A stretch of DNA of 61,352 nt from CAZFVY01 sp964522665 (GTDB lineage Bacteria; Verrucomicrobiota; Verrucomicrobiia; Limisphaerales; CAZFVY01), in assembly GCA_964522665.1 (NCBI GenBank), contig CAZFVY010000031.1, positions 1-61,352 of the forward strand, given 5' to 3'. A program made the translations under genes and the position numbers. A model generated the notes under the pieces. The model was given only the letters and a program-made list of their open reading frames with translations, made no database searches and was not told the origin of the DNA. Each line of letters opens with the position of its first letter. Position 1 is the stretch's first letter. Positions 26,918 through 35,001 of the stretch are shown here, in pieces.

Positions 26918-29589
26918 TCGCTTTCTCCAGGTAACGGCGGCATGGGGGGCAGGGGAAGCTTAATCGTAAAAATCGCTCCGCCACCGGGTTGGTTCGCGGC
27001 CGTGACCTGGCCACCCTGCGCCTCGGTGAAACCTTTTACGAGGGAGAGGCCCAACCCTGTTCCTCCCGCGGCCGCGTTTGGCCCCCGCTGAAAGCGTTCA
27101 AATAGCCGCGCGGGATCCCCGGGCGGCAGGCCCGGACCGTTGTCGGCGACCTCGATGATCAAGTGATCGGCCACCGCGTGAGCGCGCACGTGAACGGTCG
27201 TGCCCGCGGGGGTGTGCATCGCGGCGTTGCCGAGCAAGTTCGCGAGCAACTGCTCGGTCAAGGCGGCGTCCACTTTGACCGGGGGCAGGTCCGGGGGTAT
27301 TTCCACCTTCAGGTGGTGTTGTTGCAGCGCGTGGCCAAGGTTCTGAATCGCCGTTTGAATCACGTCGCGCAAATCATGCCAATCGAGGTTTGGACGCAGA
27401 TGGCCGGCCTCGAGCCGGGAGACATCCAGTAGATTCTGCACCAGTCGGTTCAGGCGGACGGTGGCCTCATCCAACTCCGCCGTCAGGGCTTGTTGCGGCT
27501 CATTGAGGGCGCCCGCGGCGCGCAAACCGCTGGCGGCGCTGCTAATGGCGGCCAGCGGCGTGCGTAGCTCGTGCGACACTGAGTTTAATAGGGTCGTTCC
27601 CAATCGCTCCGACTCGGCCAGCAGCTTGGCTTGCGCTTCCGCGTCGGACAGGCGCTGACGGTCGAGCACGAGCGAAACTTGCCGGACGAACGCGTCGAGG
27701 AGGTCGCGAGAGGCCGTTGTCAGGGCCCCCGATTCCTTAAAGCGCAGGCTCAAGGCGCCGAGCGCCCGGTCACCGGCCACAAGCGGCAAGTGCAGGCCTT
27801 CGCTGAGTGGCAGATTGTCCGTGCCGGCGCCAGCCGGTTGGCGGTGTTGGAAGGCCCACGCGGCGACCGTTTCTTCCTTCTCGGAAAGTGACCACGGACT
27901 GGCAAAATAAAGCGTCAACGGGCCAGAGCCGGATTCGTCCGGCAGTGAAACGGCGACATCGGCGCCGAAGGTCTCGCCGACCTGCCGGATCACGACGGCG
28001 AGCAATTGCGCCAAGTCAGGCGCCTCGGCGAGGTCACGCGTCAACAAGTACAAAGCCGTCGCGCGCCGTTCGCGCTGACGTTCGGCCGCTTGTTGCTCCC
28101 GCAATCGGGCCGCGAGTTGCCCCATCGCGACGGCGACGATGAAGTAAGTCGCGAACATCATCGCGTCCGCAACCTTCGTGATCCGCAGGCTAAGGCGGGG
28201 TTCGGTGAAAAAATAATCCCACAAAATCGCCGTGCCAGTCGCCGCGGCGAGCGTCGCCCCGCGGCCGACGAATAACGCCAGCACGACCACGCTCAAGAGA
28301 TAGACGAGCGCGATCGGTTCATTGCCCAACCAGTGTTCCAGCAGCGCGTTGAGGACCGTCACTCCGCCGACCACGCCCGCCGCCAGCGCAAAGCCGCGCA
28401 GGTCGGTGAAACGGCTGGCGCGCGCGCGGACGGAAGGCCGGACCTCACCGTCGCTCTCCGCGCGGACCGTGTGAACGTCGATGCGACCGCTTTCCCGAAT
28501 CAGGCGGTTGAGCATCGAGCCGCCGCGCATGAGGTCCAACGTCCGCCATCCGGCCGGCTTACCGACGACGATCTGGGTCGCGTTCTGTTCCCGCGCGATG
28601 CGCAGAATACCATGCACCACATCGGAGTCGGTGGTGGTGACGATTTGGGCGCCTAATTCGCGGGCGAGGGACAGGTGTCGCGTCAGCCGGGTTTGGTCTT
28701 CCTCTCCCAACGGGCGAGGATGCTCGACGTAGGCCGCCAGCCAGCTCGCGTGGAGTTCGCCCGCGAGGCGCCGGGTCCAACGAACCAGCGACGCCGACGT
28801 CGGACTGGAACTAACCGCCACGAGCAGGCGCTGGCCCGATTTCCACGGGTCCCCGACGCCGTGGACGTGACGGTAGGCGAGGACGTCCTGGCCGACTTGC
28901 TCCGCCGCGAAGCGGAGCACGAGCTCGCGCAACGCGGTTAAATTCCCCGTGCGGAAAAAGCGATCCTGCGCCGTCGCCGCGCGTTCGGGCATATAGACTT
29001 TTCCCGCCGTCAGACGGGCGCGAAGTTCGTCAGGCGGCAAATCGACCAACTCAAGTTTGGCATCCGTCAGGGCGGTGTCCGGCACCGTCTCGTGGATGGT
29101 CACGCCGGTGATCTGACGGACGGCTTCGGCCCTCGTTTCAATGTGCTGAATGTTGAGCGTGGTAAAGACATCGATGCCGGCGTCGAGGAGTTCGAGTACG
29201 TCCTGGTAACGCTTGGGATGGCGGGATTCGGGCGCGTTGGTGTGGGCGAATTCATCCACCAGGGCGAGCTGGGGCTTGCGCGCCAGGGTTGCGTCGAGGT
29301 CGAACTCGGAGAGCAGGATGCCGCGGTATTCGACCCGCCGGCGGGGGACCACCGGGAGGCCTTCGGCGAGCGCGTCGGTCTCCTTTCGACCGTGGGTCTC
29401 GAGATAGCCGATTACCACATCCCGTCCCGCGGCGACTTCGCGCCGCGCGGCTTCCAGCATGGCGAAGGTTTTGCCGACGCCGGCGCACATGCCCAGGAAA
29501 ACCTTGAGTCGCCCCCGCTTTTGTCGCGCGGTTTCGCTCTGAATCGCCGCCAATAGCGCGTCAGGATTCGGGCGCTCACTCTCGCTCAC
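26914..29589 (-). CDS. kdpD: KdpD sensor histidine kinase
   Basis: 891 residues. In order: KdpD domain with Walker A GMCAGVGKT (about 33-41) and LVDEFAHTNAPESRHPKRY; a Usp-like domain (about 255-375); four transmembrane helices (DUF4118, about 400-500); a GAF-like region; HisKA with phosphorylated His in NSVSHELRTPLAA (about 665); HATPase_c with N, G1 and G2 boxes (LLGNAAMHTP; VADNGPGLPPGD; GTGLGLSLVKGF). It senses potassium limitation or turgor and phosphorylates KdpE. Start codon GTG at 29587-29589. All catalytic motifs are present. Confidence 0.95.
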   Translation of the reverse strand: MSESERPNPDALLAAIQSETARQKRGRLKVFLGMCAGVGKTFAMLEAARREVAAGRDVVIGYLETHGRKETDALAEGLPVVPRRRVEYRGILLSEFDLDATLARKPQLALVDEFAHTNAPESRHPKRYQDVLELLDAGIDVFTTLNIQHIETRAEAVRQITGVTIHETVPDTALTDAKLELVDLPPDELRARLTAGKVYMPERAATAQDRFFRTGNLTALRELVLRFAAEQVGQDVLAYRHVHGVGDPWKSGQRLLVAVSSSPTSASLVRWTRRLAGELHASWLAAYVEHPRPLGEEDQTRLTRHLSLARELGAQIVTTTDSDVVHGILRIAREQNATQIVVGKPAGWRTLDLMRGGSMLNRLIRESGRIDVHTVRAESDGEVRPSVRARASRFTDLRGFALAAGVVGGVTVLNALLEHWLGNEPIALVYLLSVVVLALFVGRGATLAAATGTAILWDYFFTEPRLSLRITKVADAMMFATYFIVAVAMGQLAARLREQQAAERQRERRATALYLLTRDLAEAPDLAQLLAVVIRQVGETFGADVAVSLPDESGSGPLTLYFASPWSLSEKEETVAAWAFQHRQPAGAGTDNLPLSEGLHLPLVAGDRALGALSLRFKESGALTTASRDLLDAFVRQVSLVLDRQRLSDAEAQAKLLAESERLGTTLLNSVSHELRTPLAAISSAASGLRAAGALNEPQQALTAELDEATVRLNRLVQNLLDVSRLEAGHLRPNLDWHDLRDVIQTAIQNLGHALQQHHLKVEIPPDLPPVKVDAALTEQLLANLLGNAAMHTPAGTTVHVRAHAVADHLIIEVADNGPGLPPGDPARLFERFQRGPNAAAGGTGLGLSLVKGFTEAQGGQVTAANQPGGGAIFTIKLPLPPMPPLPGESE

Positions 29590-29646
29590 GCGCTCACCTT
29601 AGCGCGGGCGACAACAATTGCACCCAAATTCGCGTTGCCGTTCAAC

Positions 29647-30081
29647 TTAGCGAGTCGCCGGTTGCGTTAGGCGGGGAGTGGAGGAAGCGACGGTTTGAGT
29701 TTCTGACGGGCGTCTTGCTCCCGAAATAAACAGGCAACTCATAATCACCACCCAGAGAAGGCCGGCTCCAACGAGCATTCGGCGCAGCGTCCGGAACGAG
29801 TCTTGGGCCACTTTCGGGTCGAAGACCAGCCAGGAACGGTCGATCACCCATTTCACGCCGAAATAACCGCAATCCTCCGCGTCCGAGAACCATTGATACT
29901 CGTCGGGGATGCACCCTTCCGCCGCCAGCTCGCGAATGAAAAACATCTTGTGGCGCGGCGTAAAATTGTCGCGCGACGCGCGGATGATGATGCCATCGGG
30001 ACCGTTCTCGACCAGCACCGAATTGTCCAGCGCGGGGAAGTAGAATTCGAACTTCGATGGCAGGCTGTTCTCGGCGCGCAT
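29647..30081 (-). CDS. small single-pass membrane protein of unknown function in the kdp locus
   Basis: 144 residues; no family recognised. Residues 1-95 are soluble and beta-rich (FEFYFPALDNSVLVENGPDG; YFGVKWVIDRSWLVFD). One transmembrane helix follows (about 104-119, LVGAGLLWVVIMSCLFIS), then a short Thr/Pro-rich tail. It lies 30 bp after the Ser/Thr kinase gene and 57 bp before kdpD on the same strand, so it is probably expressed with them. It could be a kinase partner or substrate; only position supports this. Confidence 0.72.
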   Translation of the reverse strand: MRAENSLPSKFEFYFPALDNSVLVENGPDGIIIRASRDNFTPRHKMFFIRELAAEGCIPDEYQWFSDAEDCGYFGVKWVIDRSWLVFDPKVAQDSFRTLRRMLVGAGLLWVVIMSCLFISGARRPSETQTVASSTPRLTQPATR

Positions 30082-30111
30082 AAGAATCCCTTTTTTGATC
30101 GTGGCGCCGCC

Positions 30112-31185
30112 TCAACGAGCGAACGAATGACGGAGCGCCAGGAATAAAATGATTTGCAGGACAATAAACACCACCGCGACCACCGTACCCGCGATGACGG
30201 GCGTTCCTTCCAAGCTCATGCGCCAGCGGGGCGCTTGCAGCCGGTCGCAATAGCCGGTGACCGCGACCTCGCTGGAGGCATCTAACTCAGCTTTCATGGC
30301 GGCGGCGGTGGGATAACGGTCGTCCGGGTTCCGCTGGAGGGCGTGCAAGACGATTTCTTCGGCCTGGGGCGAAAGCTTGGGATTGAGCTTTCGCGGAGCC
30401 GGCGGGTCGCCGGTCACACGATCGTTGAGGGCGACCCACGGATTCTCGTTCTCGAACGGCACGACACCCGTAAGCATTTCGTACAGAATCGTGCCCAACC
30501 CGTAAACATCGGTGCGCTCGTCGGTCCGCTTATTCTTGACCTGTTCCGGCGCCATATAATCCGGCGTGCCGAGCATCGGCGTAAAGCCCGAGAGCGTGAT
30601 GCGGCGGGCCGCGGTGGCCGTCGCGATGCCGAAATCCATGACGCGGAGAGTCCGGTCGCGGCAGATCATGATGTTTCCCGGCTTCAGGTCGCGGTGAACC
30701 ACGCCGTGCTCGTGCATGTATTGCAGCGCTTCACACAGCAGACTGGCGATCTTAAGCGCGTCCTTCTCCGGCAGCGGCCGGATGGCGTCGAGCAGGTGGG
30801 CCAAGGTGCAGCCACGCAGATACTCGGTGACCAAATACGGCCGGCTCTTCTTGCCGGTCGGGATGAACTTCAATAAGAACGGGTGATCGAGTCCACGGCC
30901 GATCTCTTCTTCGCGTTGAAATCGGGAGAAGAAATTGGGGTCCGACTCATAGCGCAAATGGGGCACCTTGATCGCCACCAGATCATCGTTGTGATAGCTG
31001 TCCCGCGCCTGATAAATCGTGGCCATGCCACTGCGGCTCAAAGTCTCGCCGATCACGAAGCGGGCGTCTAAAACGTAACCGGGCTTGAATTCCGACGGCG
31101 CCGACTGGTCCACCGCGTCGTGGCGCTCCGGCACATCGTGGCAACTCTCCACCGTATCGAGGGGGCCGGCGCCGTTTCTTCTCAT
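30112..31185 (-). CDS. membrane-anchored Hanks-type serine/threonine protein kinase
   Basis: 357 residues. Kinase domain about 43-310: ATP loop GETLSRSGMATIY (an unusual glycine loop lacking the third Gly), K73 in VAIK, catalytic HRDLKPGN (D166, N171), DFG at 184-186, and MAPEQ in the activation segment. The C-terminal helix at about 329-352 (TPVIAGTVVAVVFIVLQII) anchors it, with almost no extracytoplasmic part and no PASTA or sensor domain. The kinase looks active. It sits between the kdpC-linked regulator and kdpD, all on one strand, which is not the usual kdp organisation. See the finding on KdpB. Confidence 0.92.
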   Translation of the reverse strand: MRRNGAGPLDTVESCHDVPERHDAVDQSAPSEFKPGYVLDARFVIGETLSRSGMATIYQARDSYHNDDLVAIKVPHLRYESDPNFFSRFQREEEIGRGLDHPFLLKFIPTGKKSRPYLVTEYLRGCTLAHLLDAIRPLPEKDALKIASLLCEALQYMHEHGVVHRDLKPGNIMICRDRTLRVMDFGIATATAARRITLSGFTPMLGTPDYMAPEQVKNKRTDERTDVYGLGTILYEMLTGVVPFENENPWVALNDRVTGDPPAPRKLNPKLSPQAEEIVLHALQRNPDDRYPTAAAMKAELDASSEVAVTGYCDRLQAPRWRMSLEGTPVIAGTVVAVVFIVLQIILFLALRHSFAR

Positions 31186-31349
31186 GACCGCAATCTCATC
31201 TTGATCACGGGGTTTCCACTAATTAATAGCGATCCCGGTCTCATTAAAAAGGTATCAACGAGCGTCGGAGGTCTTACCGAACTGCGCCCATTCGGGGGTA
31301 TTTCGTCCCCTTCACACTCATCCGCGAGTCAGTGAATTTGTGGCGCCGC

Positions 31350-32081
31350 TTAATCGACCTCCTCGGATGCGTTCGGGAATTCGCCGTTTTTATTGACGAG
31401 CGATCCGGCGAGTCGATATCCGTGGCGTCCCTCGGTCGAAATGTGAAATTCCTCACGGCAGGGCAGCAGCTTCTTGCGCAGGGCGGCGATGTAAACCTGG
31501 AGCTGATGTGGCTTTTTCTCGGCGCCATCTCCCCAGACCGAACGGAGCAGATGATCGCAAGAAACCACGTTTCCCGTTTCGCGCGCGAGAAAATAGAGGA
31601 GCGTAAGCTCGGTCGGGCTAAGGCTGAGATTTCGACCGCTCACGCTGACCCGGCGCCCGGGCAGGTCAATTCTCAGCGCGCCCAGTTCCAGCAAAGGGCC
31701 ATCGGGGACGCCTGGGATGCTGCGCTGGAGGACTCGCAGTCGAGCCAGCAGTTCCGCGCCGTCGAATGGCTTCGTCAGGTAATCATTTGCGCCCCGGTCC
31801 AAAGCCCCCACTTTGTCCGCCGAGCTGCACCGTTCCGAGAGCACCAGCAGCGGCGCCCGGGACCGGGCGCGTAATCGCTCAATGACTCGGAAGCCGTCGA
31901 GATCGGGCAAGGTCAATTCGAGGATGACGACGTCGGGCGGGCATTGAGCGGCCAGTTTTAGCCCGCGCTGGCCCGATTCGGCTTCGACGACGCGGTAGTT
32001 CTCTTCCCGGAGCGTGAATCGGAGGAGCGACCGAGTGGCGCGCTCCTCGTCGATGATCAACGCTAATGGGTGTGGTTTCAC
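31350..32081 (-). CDS. OmpR-family response regulator with Glu at the phosphoacceptor position (second KdpE-like regulator)
   Basis: 243 residues. The receiver aligns with KdpE without gaps in the core: acidic D11/E12 (IIDEERA), S82, and K104 (YLTKPFD) are kept. However, the Asp of VILDIGLPD is Glu55 in VILELTLPD. The winged helix is intact (SLSPTELTLLYFLARETGNVVS; LQVYIAALRKKLLP). Asp-to-Glu exchange at this place can mimic phosphorylation in some regulators. The start is GTG at 32079-32081. It lies 75 bp after kdpC; it either belongs to the kdpABC transcript or is a separate constitutive regulator. Confidence 0.9.
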   Translation of the reverse strand: MKPHPLALIIDEERATRSLLRFTLREENYRVVEAESGQRGLKLAAQCPPDVVILELTLPDLDGFRVIERLRARSRAPLLVLSERCSSADKVGALDRGANDYLTKPFDGAELLARLRVLQRSIPGVPDGPLLELGALRIDLPGRRVSVSGRNLSLSPTELTLLYFLARETGNVVSCDHLLRSVWGDGAEKKPHQLQVYIAALRKKLLPCREEFHISTEGRHGYRLAGSLVNKNGEFPNASEEVD

Positions 32082-32156
32082 CCTCGGGGTAATGGGCCGT
32101 GGGCGCGCTCGGAATTGAAGGAGGCCGGCGAGCCCGCGGCGCGTCGATGTCTGCGG

Positions 32157-32768
32157 CTATTTGGCGGCGTTATTTTGGGGCTTCTTGGAATCAAGTTGGT
32201 CGAGGGCCACATTAAGTAGGAGCACATTGACGCGGGCTTGGCCCAAGAATCCCCATTGCGGCGGTTCCGTATGTTCCTCGACCAGCGCCTTCACCTTGTC
32301 CTCGCCGATCCCGCGCGAGGCGGCGACCCGGGCGATTTGAAGCCGCGCTGACTCGGGGCTGATGTGCGGGTCGAGTCCGCTGGCCGAGGCGTAGATCATG
32401 TCGGCGGGCACGACCGTATTGGTCGGCAGATTGTTGCCACTGATAAAGGCGGCGATGTTATTCACGACGTTCGTCCGCAAGGCCCCGCTGGTTGGCCCCA
32501 GGTTGCTGCCGCTGGAGGCCGCGATGCCCGAGGGACCGGTTCCGTAGGTGCAAGCCGATGGCCGAGGCCAAAAGTAATTCGTCCCCTGGAATTGTTGCGC
32601 CAACAAGGCGGAGCCAACGATCTTGCCGTCTTTCTCCACCAAGCTTCCGTTGGCTTGATACGGGAACACGGTTTGGGCGAAAAGCGTCATGATTACCGGA
32701 TAAACCACACCGGCCACGACGCTCCACAAAATGGTCTGCCGGATGGATTGGCTGATAAGTTTTAGCAT
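32157..32768 (-). CDS. kdpC: KdpC subunit of the potassium-transporting ATPase
   Basis: 203 residues. An N-terminal membrane anchor (about 13-33, TILWSVVAGVVYPVIMTLFA) is followed by the soluble periplasmic domain with SALLAQQFQGTNYFWPRPSA, GLDPHISPESARLQIARVA and the C-terminal VNVLLLNVALDQL, all KdpC hallmarks. It stabilises the KdpAB complex. A ribosome binding site GAGGAAA precedes the ATG; 37 bp after kdpB. Confidence 0.95.
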   Translation of the reverse strand: MLKLISQSIRQTILWSVVAGVVYPVIMTLFAQTVFPYQANGSLVEKDGKIVGSALLAQQFQGTNYFWPRPSACTYGTGPSGIAASSGSNLGPTSGALRTNVVNNIAAFISGNNLPTNTVVPADMIYASASGLDPHISPESARLQIARVAASRGIGEDKVKALVEEHTEPPQWGFLGQARVNVLLLNVALDQLDSKKPQNNAAK

Positions 32769-32805
32769 AGAGTTTCCTCGTTTGTAATGGTCGGTTTCTG
32801 CCTGA

Positions 32806-34974
32806 TTATGGCGCCAGATGAAGCAGCACCAACAGCACGTCGATAAGTTTGATGAAGATAAAAGGGACGATGATCCCGCCGATCCCGTAGATCAGCATGT
32901 TATTGCGCAAGATGACCGCGGCGCCAAGAGGGCGGTATTTGACTCCCCTTAGCGCCAGGGGGATCAACGCGACGATGATCAAGGCGTTGAAAATGACCGC
33001 CGCGAGGATGGCGCTCTGCGGCGAGTGCAAGTACATGATGTTCAGCTTGTCGAGCGGGCCACGGCCTCCCCCCGACGTGGCGTAGAGCACGCCAAACATC
33101 GCCGGCAGAATGGCGAAGTATTTCGAAACGTCATTGGCGATGCTGAAGGTCGTGAGCGCGCCGCGCGTCATTAACAATTGTTTCCCGATCTCAACGACTT
33201 CGATGAGCTTGGTCGGATTGCTGTCGAGGTCAACCATGTTGCCGGCTTCTCGCGCGGCCTGGGTTCCGGTGTTCATGGCGACGCCGACGTCGGCCTGGGC
33301 GAGCGCCGGCGCGTCGTTGGTTCCGTCACCGATCATCGCGATGAGTTTGCCCCCCTCTTGTTCCTTGCGGATGCGGGCGAGTTTATCTTCGGGCTTGGCC
33401 TCGGCGATATAGTCGTCCACGCCAGCTTCGGCCGCGATGGCGGCGGCGGTCAACCGGTTGTCGCCGGTGATCATCACGGTGCTGATGCCCATGCGGCGTA
33501 ATTGGGCGAAGCGTTCCTTGATGCCGCCTTTGACGATGTCTTTAAGGCGGATAACGCCGAGCAACTTGGCGCCGTCCACCACCAGCAGGGGCGTGCCGCC
33601 TTCCCGGGAAATCTCATCCACCTTTTCCATAACGCTCTGATCCACTTTGCCCCCTTTTTCCTTTACCAGTTTCGCGACGGCTTCAGCCGCGCCCTTGCGG
33701 ATGCTGCGAATCGGTGAGGTCACCGGCGGGGTCGCGAGCGCGACCGCTTTTTGGCCACGTCCGGCTGGCGCGAGCGCCGACGGCTTCGCTTCGGAAAGGG
33801 ACTGGGGTTCCGCGTACATGTCCACGCCGCTCATCCGAGTCTGCGCCGTGAAAGGGACGAAGGTTGCGAAACGCTCGGCGACTTCTTGTCCGCGGAGGCC
33901 ATACTTCTCTTTCGCTAGGACGGCGATGGAGCGGCCTTCGGGTGTCTCATCCGCCAGCGAAGCCAATTGCGCGGCCTCGGCAAGTTCCTGGACTTTGACG
34001 CCCGGCGCCGGGATGAACTCCGTTGCCTGGCGGTTACCCAGTGTGATGGTGCCGGTTTTGTCGAGCAGCAGCACATCGACGTCACCGGCGGCTTCGACGG
34101 CGCGCCCGCTGGTCGCCAGGACGTTGCGGCGCATCAATCGGTCGATGCCGGCGATACCAATGGCGCTCAAAAGCCCCCCGATCGTGGTGGGAATGAGACA
34201 GACGATCAACGCCAGCAGCACCGGAACGGTGGTCAAGACGGCGCCCGTTTGGCCCGACTGCGTCTCATTGTAATGAGCGTAGGGCGGCAGCACGAAGACC
34301 ACCACGATGAAAAGCGCGGTCAGGCTGATCAAAACGATATTCAGCGCGATTTCGTTCGGGGTTTTCTGCCGGCGCGCGCCTTCGATCATCTCGATCATGC
34401 GGTCCAGAAACGAATTGCCCGCCTCGGCGGTGACCCGCACGACGATTCGGTCGCTGAGCACCCGGGTGCCACCAGTGACGGCGCTGCGGTCGCCGCCGCT
34501 CTCGCGCACGACGGGCGCCGACTCGCCGGTGATCGCCGATTCATCAATCGTCGCGATCCCGTCTTCGATTTCTCCATCGGCGGGAATCATTTCGCCCGCT
34601 TCGCAGATGAAGTAGTCGCCCACCTTGAGATCGGGACTGGCCACCTGGACTTCCTTGCCATTCACCAGCGCGCGGGCCATGGTCTTGGTCCGCATCTTCT
34701 TCAAGGCGTCGGCATGCGCTTTGCCACGGCCTTCGGCCATCGCCTCCGCGAAATTGGCGAACAAACAGGTGAACCACAGCCAGAAACAAATCTGCACGTT
34801 GAACAGATTGCACTGGCCGGGCAGGAACAGGATGATCGTGGTCCAGATGGAACCGAGCCAGACCACGAACATCACGAGGTTCTTGATCTCGTCCCGCGGA
34901 TGCAGTTTCTTGAACGCGTCGATGACGGCCTGCCGGAACAACTCCGAGTATTTGAATTCAACTTTAGTGCTCAT
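32806..34974 (-). CDS. kdpB: KdpB, P-type ATPase subunit of the potassium pump
   Basis: 722 residues, somewhat longer than usual (about 680). Actuator-domain motif TGES at T149-S152, phosphorylation site DKTGT with D305, P-domain MIGDGTNDAPALAQ, and TM segments typical of KdpB (VLLALIVCLIPTTIGGLLSA). The extra length is a Ser/Ala/Pro-rich insert at about 387-422 in the nucleotide-binding domain, between TRMSGVDM and IRSIRKGAAEAV. It couples ATP hydrolysis to K+ uptake through KdpA. In E. coli, phosphorylation of the Ser in TGES inactivates KdpB at high K+; the same Ser is present here. Confidence 0.95.
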   Translation of the reverse strand: MSTKVEFKYSELFRQAVIDAFKKLHPRDEIKNLVMFVVWLGSIWTTIILFLPGQCNLFNVQICFWLWFTCLFANFAEAMAEGRGKAHADALKKMRTKTMARALVNGKEVQVASPDLKVGDYFICEAGEMIPADGEIEDGIATIDESAITGESAPVVRESGGDRSAVTGGTRVLSDRIVVRVTAEAGNSFLDRMIEMIEGARRQKTPNEIALNIVLISLTALFIVVVFVLPPYAHYNETQSGQTGAVLTTVPVLLALIVCLIPTTIGGLLSAIGIAGIDRLMRRNVLATSGRAVEAAGDVDVLLLDKTGTITLGNRQATEFIPAPGVKVQELAEAAQLASLADETPEGRSIAVLAKEKYGLRGQEVAERFATFVPFTAQTRMSGVDMYAEPQSLSEAKPSALAPAGRGQKAVALATPPVTSPIRSIRKGAAEAVAKLVKEKGGKVDQSVMEKVDEISREGGTPLLVVDGAKLLGVIRLKDIVKGGIKERFAQLRRMGISTVMITGDNRLTAAAIAAEAGVDDYIAEAKPEDKLARIRKEQEGGKLIAMIGDGTNDAPALAQADVGVAMNTGTQAAREAGNMVDLDSNPTKLIEVVEIGKQLLMTRGALTTFSIANDVSKYFAILPAMFGVLYATSGGGRGPLDKLNIMYLHSPQSAILAAVIFNALIIVALIPLALRGVKYRPLGAAVILRNNMLIYGIGGIIVPFIFIKLIDVLLVLLHLAP

Positions 34975-35001
34975 ATACGATGTAGAGATGTGTGATTGGT
35001 C

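Noticed and set aside
31186..31349. Possible small gene between the Glu55 regulator and the kinase
   Set aside because: A 15-codon frame (MSVKGTKYPRMGAVR) exists, but without a clear ribosome binding site or hydrophobic segment; composition does not favour coding.
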